NCBI GenBank assembly: GCA_965249745.1
Contig: OZ252252.1
Span: 1,302,001-1,366,000 of the forward strand
DNA: 64,000 nucleotides
Direction: 5' to 3'
Source of the DNA: JANYHH01 sp965249745
GTDB taxonomy: Bacteria > Deinococcota > Deinococci > Deinococcales > JAAFIG01
Part shown: positions 30,928 through 39,244 of the stretch, one piece after another
Position numbering within the stretch: position 1 is the stretch's first letter
Layout of the letters: each line of letters opens with the position of its first letter
The notes under the pieces: generated by a model
What the model saw: only the letters and a program-made list of their open reading frames with translations
Database searches by the model: none
What the model was told of the DNA's origin: nothing
Position numbers and translations under genes: made by a program

Positions 30928-33183
30928 GTGACAGAACGTAAACACCTTGGAAAGCGGCGTAAGATTATTGATGGTCTCGAGAAGATCACGGGTACGGCCC
31001 GCTACGTGGCGGACCTGCAAATAGCTGGGATGCTATACGCCCGTCCGGCGCTTTCCCCTTACCCGCACGCACGGATCGTAGCGATTCTCAGCGATGCGGC
31101 TCGAGCGATACCGGGCGTGGTGGCTGTGTTGACGGGGCGTGACCTAAACCCGGATCGGGTGGCGGACTCGAGACCGAGCATAGTCTTGGCGGGTGACGAG
31201 GTGGTGTTCGCTGGTCAACCCGTGGCGGTCGTCGTGGCACACTCGGATGCCGTGGCGCAGGACGCGGTGAACTTGCTAGAAATTCAGTACGAACCGCTGA
31301 CCGCTGTGACCGAATTGCTCGAGGCGGTGGATGACGAGCGGCTGGTCTGGCCGGACGGCGTGCCAAAAGCGGGGGAAAGCCTGGCGAGCCTGCACGGGGC
31401 CGAAGCGGGCGGAGCCTCGAGCGTCACGGCGTCCAATGTGGATGAGCGGCGCGTGTTCGCTCGAGGTGATGTGGGCGCTGGCTTCGCTGAGAGCGCCGTC
31501 ATCATCGAGAAGACGTACACCAACGCCTGGGTCCATCAAGGATATCTGGAACCGCATGCGGTCGTGGCGGAACCGGGGAAGCGTCCCGGCGAGGTCACGG
31601 TCTACACCAGCACCCAGGGTCAGTATGTAGTACGGCACGAGGTCTCGAGCGCGTTGGGCTTGCGTGAGCGCGACGTGGCGGTCGTGCCGATGACCGTGGG
31701 CGGTGGCTTCGGCGCAAAATACGGCATTCTGGATGCCCTCGTGGTGGCGGTGGCCTTGAAGGTCAAGAAACCCGTGCGGATGGTGCTGTCGCGTTCCGAG
31801 GACATGCTGACCACGATGCCCGCGCCGGGAACCGTGATCGAGTTGAAAATCGGTGCCGCCCAAGACGGGCGCATTGCGGCGATTCAGGCGCGAGTTGTGA
31901 TTGACAACGGCGTCTTCAAGTTCGGTCACGCTGGGATCATCGCCACGACCCTCGGCGGGATGTACCGCTGCGATAACGTGTCCATTGAAACCTTAGAGGT
32001 CCTGACCCACAAGGCGGCCACCGGCGCGTATCGTGCGCCCGGCGTGCCGCAAGCCCTGTTCGCCTTGGAATCCAGTGTGGACGAGCTAGCGCGGGCTATA
32101 GGCACTGATCCGCTCGAGTTTCGGTTTCAGAACGCGGTCCAGGAGGGTGATCTGACCGGTTCTGGACGAGCCTGGCCGAGCATCGGGTTGAAAGCCTGTC
32201 TCGAGCGGGCGCGGCAGCACCCGATCTGGCTGCGACGCGGTGAAACCCCGAACGAGGGGGTCGGGCTGGCGATTGGCGGTTGGGCGGGTGGCTTCGCACC
32301 GTCCGGGGCGATTTGCCGTGTGGATACCGATGGCACAGTGCGATTGCATGTTGGCAGTGTGGATATCTCTGGGGTTCACAGCTCTATGGTGCTGATTGCC
32401 GCCGAAACCCTCGGGGTAGACCCGGCCAACGTGGAGATCGTGCAGGGCACGACCGAGAGCGGTCCGTTCGCGCCGTCCTCCGGGGGTTCGCAGGTCACGA
32501 TCAGTCTCTCTGGGGCGGTGCTGGATGCCAGTACGCAGGTCAAAAATCAACTTCTGACGCTGGCCGCGAAGCAGTTCGAGGTTCACCCGGACGATTTGGA
32601 GCTGGTTGACGGGAGTGTGCAGGTGAAGGGCGTGCCAGAGAAGAACCTGGGGATCGGGCAACTGGCGCAGCTCGGGCAGCGCACGGCGGGCGGTCCCGGT
32701 CCGGTCGTCGCGGAGGGTCGCGCGGCCGTGAAATCCGCCGCGCCGGGCTTCACGGCGCAGCTCGTGCGAGTCCGGGTGGACCCCGATACGGGTCAGGTCA
32801 CGCCGCTCGAGTTTGTTTCGATTCAAGACGTGGGGTTCGCGCTCAATCCGCTGCTGGTGGAAGGGCAGATGCACGGTGGCGCGGCCCAGGGTTTGGGCTT
32901 CGGGTTATACGAGGGGATGCGTTTCAGCGACGGCAATCTAACGAACGCCAATTTCATGGAGTACGCCTTCCCGAGGGCAGACGGGATTCCACCGATCGAG
33001 GCGATTCTGGTGGAGGAACCCTCAGCCAACGGCCCGTTCGGGGCGCGAATCGTTGGTGAGCCACCGATCACGGCCGGAGCCGCCGCTGTCGCCAATGCCA
33101 TCCGCGATGCCGTCGGCGTGCGGGTCACCGAACTCCCTGTGACGGCCGAAACCGTTTGGAGGTTGATGCAGTCTCGAGACTGA
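30928..33183 (+). CDS. Molybdopterin-binding large subunit of a xanthine/aldehyde/CO dehydrogenase-type enzyme
   Basis: The protein has 751 residues, the length of CoxL/XdhB-type catalytic subunits. Domain 1 (TGTARYVADLQIAGMLYARPALSPYPHARIVAI) and domain 2 (QGQYVVRHEVSSALGL; VGGGFGAKYGILDALVVAVALKVKKPVRMVLSR; AYRAPGVPQALFALES; the late VGEPPITAGAAAVANAI with the catalytic-Glu-type GE) are both present. The active-site loop of true CO dehydrogenase is not obvious, so xanthine- or aldehyde-type chemistry is more likely. The small [2Fe-2S] and medium FAD subunits are absent from the window. moaB lies 1.4 kb upstream. Confidence 0.85.
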   Translation: MTERKHLGKRRKIIDGLEKITGTARYVADLQIAGMLYARPALSPYPHARIVAILSDAARAIPGVVAVLTGRDLNPDRVADSRPSIVLAGDEVVFAGQPVAVVVAHSDAVAQDAVNLLEIQYEPLTAVTELLEAVDDERLVWPDGVPKAGESLASLHGAEAGGASSVTASNVDERRVFARGDVGAGFAESAVIIEKTYTNAWVHQGYLEPHAVVAEPGKRPGEVTVYTSTQGQYVVRHEVSSALGLRERDVAVVPMTVGGGFGAKYGILDALVVAVALKVKKPVRMVLSRSEDMLTTMPAPGTVIELKIGAAQDGRIAAIQARVVIDNGVFKFGHAGIIATTLGGMYRCDNVSIETLEVLTHKAATGAYRAPGVPQALFALESSVDELARAIGTDPLEFRFQNAVQEGDLTGSGRAWPSIGLKACLERARQHPIWLRRGETPNEGVGLAIGGWAGGFAPSGAICRVDTDGTVRLHVGSVDISGVHSSMVLIAAETLGVDPANVEIVQGTTESGPFAPSSGGSQVTISLSGAVLDASTQVKNQLLTLAAKQFEVHPDDLELVDGSVQVKGVPEKNLGIGQLAQLGQRTAGGPGPVVAEGRAAVKSAAPGFTAQLVRVRVDPDTGQVTPLEFVSIQDVGFALNPLLVEGQMHGGAAQGLGFGLYEGMRFSDGNLTNANFMEYAFPRADGIPPIEAILVEEPSANGPFGARIVGEPPITAGAAAVANAIRDAVGVRVTELPVTAETVWRLMQSRD

Positions 33184-33245
33184 TCCTCGGAACTGAGCCT
33201 CGTAGCTGAGCAGCCTGGGGCGCTGGTCCCGGCTCGAGGGGTGTT

Positions 33246-33458
33246 TCAGATTGAGTTGTCGGACAGGGCGTTCCTGACTGAAACGATGTAACTCGAGACC
33301 CAGACGGTCTGATGCGCGTCCACGAAATGCCCGGCGTTCTGCGCGTGATGGAGCCAGGCGGCGAGTTGTTCCGCCCGGTACTCGCCGTCCACTTGCACCA
33401 GCGTGCTGAGAGGCGTGTCACCCTTGAAAACCGCGAATTGCACGAGCAGTTCTGCCAT
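33246..33458 (-). CDS. Small hypothetical protein
   Basis: The protein has 70 residues beginning MAELLVQFAVFKGDTPLSTLVQVDGEYRAEQLAAWLHHAQNAGHFVDAHQTVWVSSYIVSVRNAL. It looks like a compact alpha/beta domain; no family recognised. ATG 33458 is supported by TATCGT exactly 6 nt upstream; longer upstream frames lack coding character. Isolated, converging on the dehydrogenase gene. Confidence 0.6.
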   Translation of the reverse strand: MAELLVQFAVFKGDTPLSTLVQVDGEYRAEQLAAWLHHAQNAGHFVDAHQTVWVSSYIVSVRNALSDNSI

Positions 33459-33464
33459 GGGGTC

Positions 33465-33470
33465 ACGATA
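33465..33470 (-). promoter_or_regulatory. -10 hexamer TATCGT, small gene
   Basis: Minus strand: TATCGT, GACCCC, ATG 33458. Confidence 0.55.
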
Positions 33471-33543
33471 GCACCCGGCTTCGAGGGCGAGCTGAGTGCC
33501 CGGCGTGCGGCGGATTCCCCGCGAAAGTCGAACTCGAGGGTGC

Positions 33544-33638
33544 TTACTGAGTTCGGCACCGTCAGCTTCACGTCTCAAAGCAATAGAATGTGTCTGTGAC
33601 GCAAACGTGAGCGAGCCGAAGCTTGCCGTTATCAGTAA
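33544..33638 (+). repeat. ~95-bp dispersed repeat, copy 5
   Basis: Complete copy: TTACTGAGTTCGGCACCG at the left, AATAGAATGTGTCTGTGACG in the middle, AGCTTGCCGTTATCAGTAA at the right. The outermost base pair is T/A rather than C/G, consistent with a different insertion site. Confidence 0.9.
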
Positions 33639-33689
33639 GGGGACAAAATGTCTCGAGATTGCCTTTCACGCGTTCACAGAAAAATAGAA

Positions 33690-33973
33690 TCACTTTTTTT
33701 TGGAATCCGGGTTTTCCTCGAGCCGGGTGACGCTAACGCCGACCAGCAGCTTCCCCTCGAGATGCTCCTCGGTCACCGTGAACTGAGCGCCCGCGAATTC
33801 AATGATCGTGCCGGGTGGTAAACGTCGCGGTTGAGGCGGCAAATCCAGGCGGCAAATCCGGGTGGTAAACGTCGCGGTTGAGGCGGCAAATCCAAGTACG
33901 TGGCGGCGTTCAGATCGCCGCGCAACGTCCAAGACAGCTTCAGCTCATCGGTTTTCAACCCATCTGATTTCAC
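33690..33973 (-). pseudogene. Small gene broken by a 47-bp tandem duplication
   Basis: From GTG 33973 (TATTGT lies exactly 6 nt upstream) the frame reads VKSDGLKTDELKLSWTLRG, then DLNAATYLDLPPQPRRLPPG. It then enters a duplicated segment and leaves frame. Removing one of the two 47-bp copies (33811-33857 or 33858-33904) restores PRRLPPGTIIEFAGAQFTVTE and the end EEHLEGKLLVGVSVTRLEENPDSKKK, a 78-residue protein with a small beta-barrel look. 47 is not a multiple of three, so the duplication destroys the gene. Function unrecognised. Seen directly; the ancestral state is inferred. Confidence 0.65.
33811..33904. repeat. 47-bp tandem duplication with nested 13-bp repeats
   Basis: Two copies beginning CCGGGTGGTAAACGTCGCGG at 33811 and 33858. 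Inside, AGGCGGCAAATCC recurs at 33834, 33847 and 33881, which suggests slippage between short repeats produced the duplication. Confidence 0.85.
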
Positions 33974-34076
33974 CCGGTGACAATAGCAGAGGCGGGTTGC
34001 GACAACTCGAGGACGGTGTTCCGCGAACACGCTTTGGCGCGTCCCAGTTTTGCCAGGAATAGCCCTGGCAGCCGTG

Positions 34077-34082
34077 TACACT
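34077..34082 (+). promoter_or_regulatory. -10 hexamer TACACT, comEA
   Basis: TACACT, TTTGCC, ATG 34089. This fixes the comEA start rather than the upstream ATG at 34050. Confidence 0.6.
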
Positions 34083-34088
34083 TTTGCC

Positions 34089-34628
34089 ATGAAGCCGTCC
34101 GCCTCGAGCCGCCGTGAATTGCTGGTCACGGGCGGTTTGCTGGCAGTTGTGGCCGGAGCCGCGTTTTTCTTCCTCAGACCCGCGCCCGCCCCGACGATCC
34201 CGAAGCTCGAGGCGAGCAAGATCACCGTGTCATTGGCGGGCGAGGTGAAGCGCCCCGGTGTGTACACCTTGCCGTTTGGCTCACGGGTGCAGGCACTGGT
34301 GCAACAGGCGGGTGGCTACACTGAAGCGGCGGAACCGAGTCTCGTCAACCCCGTGCAGATCTTGACGGATGGCGATCAGATTCGCGTGCCGAACAAACTG
34401 GCAGCCGTCACCTTGAAAGCCGCGACCGGCTCAGCCAAAACGCCCACGGGACGCATCAACGTCAACACCGCCACGCCCACTGAACTCGAGGATCTACCGG
34501 GCGTCGGTCCGAAGATGGCGGCGAAGCTTGTCGCGGGGCGGCCGTACGCTAGCCTGAGCGACCTGGATAAGGTCAAGGGCATCGGTCCGAGCATGTTGAA
34601 AAAGCTCGAGCCATACGTCAAGTTCTGA
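34089..34628 (+). CDS. comEA: ComEA-type DNA receptor
   Basis: This membrane-anchored protein binds incoming double-stranded DNA during transformation. It has 179 residues: N-terminal anchor (about residues 11-29, LLVTGGLLAVVAGAAFFFL), SLBB-like domain (ITVSLAGEVKRPGVYTLPFGSRVQALVQQAGGY ... GDQIRVPNK), then a double helix-hairpin-helix (INVNTATPTELEDLPGVGPKMAAKLVAGRPYASLSDLDKVKGIGPSMLKKLEPYVKF). Complete. comEC follows after 67 bases and has its own leaderless-type promoter. Confidence 0.95.
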   Translation: MKPSASSRRELLVTGGLLAVVAGAAFFFLRPAPAPTIPKLEASKITVSLAGEVKRPGVYTLPFGSRVQALVQQAGGYTEAAEPSLVNPVQILTDGDQIRVPNKLAAVTLKAATGSAKTPTGRINVNTATPTELEDLPGVGPKMAAKLVAGRPYASLSDLDKVKGIGPSMLKKLEPYVKF

Positions 34629-34683
34629 CCTTACACGCCTGAAGCAGATTCGATCTCGCACAGCCCAGCAGACCAATCCGGGC

Positions 34684-34689
34684 TACAGT
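34684..34689 (+). promoter_or_regulatory. -10 hexamer TACAGT, comEC
   Basis: TACAGT, GAACCG, ATG 34696; a second ATG follows at 34699. Confidence 0.55.
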
Positions 34690-34695
34690 GAACCG

Positions 34696-37044
34696 ATGAT
34701 GGCGAACAGCGGTGGCGTGCCCGAGGATTCGACGCCCACCGCGTCGGAGCGCTCATCGCTGCAACGCTCGAGTCTGCTGACCTTGCCAGTCCTCGGTGCC
34801 TTGGGTGTCATGCTGGGCATCGCCGCACAGCGTTTCGGCGCGGGATTCTGGAGCGTGTTCGCGGTCTCGGCGGTGGGTGCGCTGCTGGTTGGGTTGCTCG
34901 GCTCAAAGAGATTACCCGCCCGACTGCGGTTGGCGCTTGTGGCGGCTCTGCTGCTCTGTCCCATCGCCTGGTGGCGAGCCGAAAGCCTGCGCAATGCGCC
35001 GGACAGGCTAGCGGTTCACCTCGAGAAAACGCTGACCTTGGAGGGTGAGTTCGACGGCCGGTTCCTGAACGCCCCCAACGCCAGAGTCCTGATTCAACCC
35101 CGGAGCGCCTTGCAGGGCGGGCGTTACCGGGTCACGGGGCGGTTGAGTCTGCCGCAGTGGTATCGCAACCCCGGAGCCTTCGACCTCGGAGCCTGGCTCG
35201 AGGGGCGCGGCGTTCGTTACGTTCTGCGCGTGCAAAAGGCGCAACGCTTGCCGGATAGCCTGCTTCAGCGGATTCGCAATTACGCCAGAGCCGGAGTCCA
35301 AGCGGGACTCCCGCCGACCGAGGCGGCGCTCATGCTCGGCGTGGCCCTCGGCGATGCCGACGATTTCTCCAGCCTGCCCGACACCCCGGAAGGTCTGAGC
35401 TGGCGCGAGGTTTTCTCGAGGTCCGGGTTGACGCACATCATGGCGCTGTCCGGGCAGCAGATCACGCTCCTGGTGGCAGCCCTGACGCTGCTGCTGGCGC
35501 GATTAAAGCTCTGGCGTTATCCGGTGCTGATCGGGATTCTCGGTGCCTACATCGTTGTCGTGGGTTTCGGACCGAGCGTCACCAGAGCCGTGCTGATGGG
35601 CGTGGCGGTGCTGCTCTCCCTGTGGTTGGGTCGCGGACGGCTCGAGGTGCTGCCCGCGCTGGGATTAAGCGCGATTCTGACGCTGCTGTACGAGCCGCGT
35701 TGGTTAACTGACCTGGGTTGGCAATTATCCTACCTGGCGGTGCTCGGCATGTTGCTGTTCACGGCGGCGCTGTTGGCGCTCTTCCCAAGCGTCTCAGGGC
35801 GCATGAAATGGATTCTGGGCGGACTGGCCGCCACCCTCGGCGCGAGCGCCCTGACGCTGCCACTGACCGCCTCGAGTTTCGGTATCGTGCCGCCGCTCTC
35901 GCCGTTCGCCAACCTGATCGCGGAACCGTTGATGGTCGTGCTCGTGCCGCTCGGGTTCCTGGCTTCCCTGGCGGGTCCGACGCTGGGCGCGATTGTCAAC
36001 CTTCCCACCCATCTGTTCGCCTGGTTGCTGCTTCAAACCGCGCAGGTCTTCGCGGTCGCCCCCGTCCTCGAGTGGGGCCGGATCGGTTGGCTCGGGTACG
36101 TCGCTTTTTACACCGCAATTGCCGCTTTGCTGCTGGCGCTTCGCGGGCGGTTGCGACCGTATCAGGCGCTCACAGTCGTCTTGGCTGGGATGCTCGTCAC
36201 GGGTCTGGCGGCTCGAGTGCCGAAATCAGAAGTCGTGTACTTCGATGTCGGACAGGGTGACAGCACCCTGATTCGGCTGCCGGGAGTGGACATCTTGGTG
36301 GACGGTGGTGGTACGCCGAACGGGGATTACGACATCGGGAAGCGCGTCGTGGTTCCCGCGCTGCGCTCGCTCGGAGTGAGGAATCTGATCGTCGTGGCGA
36401 CGCACGCCGACGGCGATCACGTCGAAGGCCTCGAGGCGGTGCTGGATCGGGGCGGCGTCAGCGCCCTGGTGATCGGGCACGACAAGGCGGCCGGGACAGA
36501 TCGGTTTTGGGACGTGTTGATGGCGGCCGCGGCTCGCCATCACGTGCCGATCCGTCAGGTGCGACGCGGCGAGGTCTGGACGTTTGGAGCCGCCCGGCTG
36601 AACTTTTGGGGACCGCGTCAGAATACCTTCCCGGACGATAATTCCAACTCGGTCAGCTTCGCCTTGGAGTACGCGGGTCGCCGCCTGATGTTCCTCGGCG
36701 ACACGCCCGGCGAACTCGAGACAGAGATGAACCCCGGCAAGTTGACTGTCTTGAAGGCTGCCCATCACGGCTCTCGCTTTTCCACCGCAGAGGACTTGAT
36801 GCGCCGCACCACGCCGCAAGTTGCGGTCATCTCGAGCGGCTTGGGTAATACCTACGGACACCCGAGTCGCACTGTGCTGCAACGTTTGGAGCGCTACGGA
36901 ACGCGAATCTACCGCACCGACCGCGAGGGAGCGATCACGTTTCACCTGGATACTGGTGCGCTCGAGGTTGTCCACCCGAACCCGGATATGGGCCTGCCTG
37001 GCACGCCCGGTCGGACCCGCTCGAGCGCACGGTCCAGCCCGTGA
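34696..37044 (+). CDS. comEC: ComEC/Rec2 DNA-uptake channel
   Basis: This is the inner-membrane channel for single-stranded DNA import. The 782 residues include an N-terminal membrane part and DUF4131-like soluble region (LTLEGEFDGRFLNAPNARVLIQPRSALQGGRYRVTGRL), the Competence domain with about eight helices (FSRSGLTHIMALSGQQITLLVAAL ... GFGPSVTRAVLMG) and a C-terminal metallo-beta-lactamase-like domain (VYFDVGQGDSTLIRLPGVDILVDGGG; metal motif THADGDHVEGL; AAHHGSRFSTAEDLMRRTTPQVAVISSG). Full length, so a complete uptake channel is predicted. The same window carries comEA, pilT and pilC. Confidence 0.95.
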   Translation: MMANSGGVPEDSTPTASERSSLQRSSLLTLPVLGALGVMLGIAAQRFGAGFWSVFAVSAVGALLVGLLGSKRLPARLRLALVAALLLCPIAWWRAESLRNAPDRLAVHLEKTLTLEGEFDGRFLNAPNARVLIQPRSALQGGRYRVTGRLSLPQWYRNPGAFDLGAWLEGRGVRYVLRVQKAQRLPDSLLQRIRNYARAGVQAGLPPTEAALMLGVALGDADDFSSLPDTPEGLSWREVFSRSGLTHIMALSGQQITLLVAALTLLLARLKLWRYPVLIGILGAYIVVVGFGPSVTRAVLMGVAVLLSLWLGRGRLEVLPALGLSAILTLLYEPRWLTDLGWQLSYLAVLGMLLFTAALLALFPSVSGRMKWILGGLAATLGASALTLPLTASSFGIVPPLSPFANLIAEPLMVVLVPLGFLASLAGPTLGAIVNLPTHLFAWLLLQTAQVFAVAPVLEWGRIGWLGYVAFYTAIAALLLALRGRLRPYQALTVVLAGMLVTGLAARVPKSEVVYFDVGQGDSTLIRLPGVDILVDGGGTPNGDYDIGKRVVVPALRSLGVRNLIVVATHADGDHVEGLEAVLDRGGVSALVIGHDKAAGTDRFWDVLMAAAARHHVPIRQVRRGEVWTFGAARLNFWGPRQNTFPDDNSNSVSFALEYAGRRLMFLGDTPGELETEMNPGKLTVLKAAHHGSRFSTAEDLMRRTTPQVAVISSGLGNTYGHPSRTVLQRLERYGTRIYRTDREGAITFHLDTGALEVVHPNPDMGLPGTPGRTRSSARSSP

Positions 37045-37108
37045 AAACGAATTTCACAGCGCGCCTCGAATCCCGATTTACACGGTAAGACTGTGTCACC
37101 CTGCACCC

Positions 37109-37330
37109 ATGACCACGGTTCTGGAAGCAACGTTTGACGGTGAAGTGTTCCGTCCGTTGACGGCTGTGCGGTTGCCCGCGAACACTCGAGTCCAGCTATT
37201 GGTCAGCCTGGAATCTGAAGCCTCCGAGATTTCATTCCTGGATGTGGCTGAAGGCTTGCAACTCGAGGGTCCAAGCGACTGGTCTGAGCGTGTGGACGAG
37301 TATCTCAATGCTGATATAAGCCATGACTGA
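37109..37330 (+). CDS. Antitoxin-like protein of a PIN-toxin pair (AF2212/DUF104-like)
   Basis: This 73-residue protein begins TTVLEATFDGEVFRPLTAVRLPANTRVQLLVSLE, the 'VkAvyENGVfrPlepl.LpegtrVev' pattern of small AF2212-like antitoxins. A helical tail follows (DWSERVDEYLNADISHD) that probably binds the toxin. It overlaps the PIN gene by 8 bases. Confidence 0.75.
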   Translation: MTTVLEATFDGEVFRPLTAVRLPANTRVQLLVSLESEASEISFLDVAEGLQLEGPSDWSERVDEYLNADISHD

Positions 37331-37742
37331 GGTGTTTCTTGACACCTCTTACGCCATTTCTCTTTCCATCGTAAACGATCGCAACCACACACGAGTGGTT
37401 GCGATCGCGCAACAATTACGCAAGGACAAAGTTCGCCTGATCGTGACTCGAGGGGTCATGCTGGGAATTGGGAATTCGTTATCGAAGGCCCGATTTCGCA
37501 CGGCGGCTGTGGCTCTGCTAAGTGCGCTCGAGTTCGATTCGCTGGTCGAAATTATCGAGTTAACCTTAGCTGACTATCAAGCGGGAATGGCTTTATTTCA
37601 GAACCGTTCCGACAAAGAATGGGGATTGGTTGACTGTATCTCGCTTGTCGTGATGCAATGCCGAGGGTTGCTCGAAGCCCTGACCGCTGATGGACATTTC
37701 GTTCAAGCTGGTTTCCGAGCGCTCTTGCTCGAGATGTTATAG
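37323..37742 (+). CDS. PIN-domain ribonuclease toxin (VapC-like)
   Basis: The protein has 139 residues. Acidic residues of the PIN active site are visible: Asp in EVFLDTSYAISL (residue 7), and Asp in DKEWGLVDCISLVVM, with the closing strand EALTADGHFVQAGF. It would cleave tRNA or other structured RNA when freed from the antitoxin upstream. Codon use is somewhat less GC-rich than in neighbouring genes, consistent with horizontal transfer, though I have not measured it. Confidence 0.82.
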   Translation: MTEVFLDTSYAISLSIVNDRNHTRVVAIAQQLRKDKVRLIVTRGVMLGIGNSLSKARFRTAAVALLSALEFDSLVEIIELTLADYQAGMALFQNRSDKEWGLVDCISLVVMQCRGLLEALTADGHFVQAGFRALLLEML

Positions 37743-37795
37743 ACAGGGGACCAGATGATACTTGCCATTACGAACACCCAGGCACGGTCCCGCCC

Positions 37796-38149
37796 GTGAA
37801 GGCTGAACTCCACGCCTTGCTCGAGGAGGCGAACTTCGATCCTTGGGAAAGCCTATCTACGGTCATGAATCACCACGGCGAACGCGCCGAGCGTCTGCTA
37901 GCCCATATCTTTGAAACCAAGCTAGGCTATTGGAATCTGATCCGTCAGCACTGCCCGCTACCAGAGCCACCGCTGACGCTAAGAGCGTTGATGGGCTACG
38001 AACTCGAGTCGGTTCAGCGCTTCACAATCGCTCAACTCGAGACTCATTTGATCTACAGCGACCGCGAGTTGACCGTGGCTCAACTGATTCGACTCTCGGC
38101 GCGACACTCCGTCTGGCACGCGGGTCAAATCGCGCTGACTCGAGTCTGA
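37796..38149 (+). CDS. DinB-like protein
   Basis: The protein has 117 residues with a GTG start. Helical bundle with early VMNHHGERAERLLAHIFETKLGYWNLIRQH and late LIRLSARHSVWHAGQIALTRV. The motif 'HsvWHaGQI' is the C-terminal metal-ligand signature of DinB-superfamily proteins. It is shorter than the usual 150-170 residues. It lies 53 bases after the PIN gene and could share its transcript. Role unknown. Confidence 0.65.
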   Translation: MKAELHALLEEANFDPWESLSTVMNHHGERAERLLAHIFETKLGYWNLIRQHCPLPEPPLTLRALMGYELESVQRFTIAQLETHLIYSDRELTVAQLIRLSARHSVWHAGQIALTRV

Positions 38150-38236
38150 ACGACGCCCTTTCGTTTTTTGCTCAAAGGTGAACGGGCTGTTCAAGCTCCA
38201 GTCGTACCCCGCGTCAAGCCTGGAGTCGCGGCTGTC

Positions 38237-39244
38237 TCAACGCAATGTCACGGGCTGCCCCTGGTCGCTCGAGGTGTAGCAGGCCAGGGCGACGCGCAAC
38301 GCTTCAAAGCCGTCTCGCCAGGTCACGGGCGGCGGCGTGTCCTGACTGATGCAGCGCAAAAACGCGTCCAGCATGGCGGCGTTTGGGTCAACCCCCCAAC
38401 CTTGCCAGGTCAGATTTCGGGCGTTGCGACCTGAGTACAGGTTCAGGTGCTGCGCGAAGGCATCTACACTGAGCGCACCGCGCTCACCGACCACCTCGAG
38501 TTGCAGATGCCCCCAGCGCGGGTAGCGGTCGGGACGCGACCACGAGCAGTCCAGACTCGCAAAAATCTCACTCTCCAAGCTCAGCAGGGCTAGCCCGGCG
38601 GTATCTACGTCCACCTCGTTTGGGAGGAAGGGATTGCTGACCTCGGCGTGAACGGTTTTCACTTCTGTATCGAATAACCAGCGGTACAGGTCCACCAGAT
38701 GGACCGTGTGATCCATGATTGCGCCGCCGCCCGATAAGGCTTTGGTTGCGAACCAAGCGCGGTGGCGACGCGGGTTCTCGCTGTGGTTGACGCCGTTGAT
38801 GCCGTACACCCGCCCGAGGTCACCGCGCCGGATGGCGTCACGCAACGCGAGGATTGCGGCATCGAAGCGCATTGGGAAGGCGGTCATGAACTTGACACCC
38901 GCCGCCTCGCACGCGTCTCGCATGGCGCTCGCCCGCTCCAAGCTGATCTCGATCGGTTTCTCGCAGAGGACGTGTGCGCCTCGCGCTGCCGCCCGTTGTA
39001 CCAACTCGAGCCGTCCGAAGTTCTCACAGCAGACGATCACGGCATCGAGATGTTGCGCGAGCAGCGCTTCATGACTTTTGAACCACGGCACGCCGTACCG
39101 ATCCGAGGCTGTCTGACCGCGCTCCAAGTCGGGTTCGGAAAAGCCAACGAACGCCGCGCCAGGATGATCCCGCAACAGTGCCGCATAGCCGTCAGCGTGA
39201 ACGTGCGCGAAGCTCATGATGCCAAGCTTCAAGGGGGCCGTCAT
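38237..39244 (-). CDS. Gfo/Idh/MocA-family oxidoreductase
   Basis: The protein has 335 residues from ATG 39244. The N-terminal NAD(P) domain has APLKLGIMSFAHVHADGYAALL (a looser nucleotide motif than usual) and the signature VLCEKPIEISLERASAM. The C-terminal substrate domain contains INGVNHSENPRRHRAWFATKALSGGGAIMDHTVHLVDLYRWLF, with the His-x-x-Asp catalytic motif. Likely a sugar or inositol dehydrogenase. The start overlaps the stop of the next Gfo/Idh gene (ATGA), so the two are coupled. The ABC sugar transporter and ThuA genes lie 3-7 kb away on the other strand. Confidence 0.9.
   Translation of the reverse strand: MTAPLKLGIMSFAHVHADGYAALLRDHPGAAFVGFSEPDLERGQTASDRYGVPWFKSHEALLAQHLDAVIVCCENFGRLELVQRAAARGAHVLCEKPIEISLERASAMRDACEAAGVKFMTAFPMRFDAAILALRDAIRRGDLGRVYGINGVNHSENPRRHRAWFATKALSGGGAIMDHTVHLVDLYRWLFDTEVKTVHAEVSNPFLPNEVDVDTAGLALLSLESEIFASLDCSWSRPDRYPRWGHLQLEVVGERGALSVDAFAQHLNLYSGRNARNLTWQGWGVDPNAAMLDAFLRCISQDTPPPVTWRDGFEALRVALACYTSSDQGQPVTLR

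Noticed and set aside
33773..34267. 164-codon minus-strand frame over comEA start
   Set aside because: It is antisense to comEA and runs through the 47-bp duplication; only the part from 33973 downward looks like a gene.
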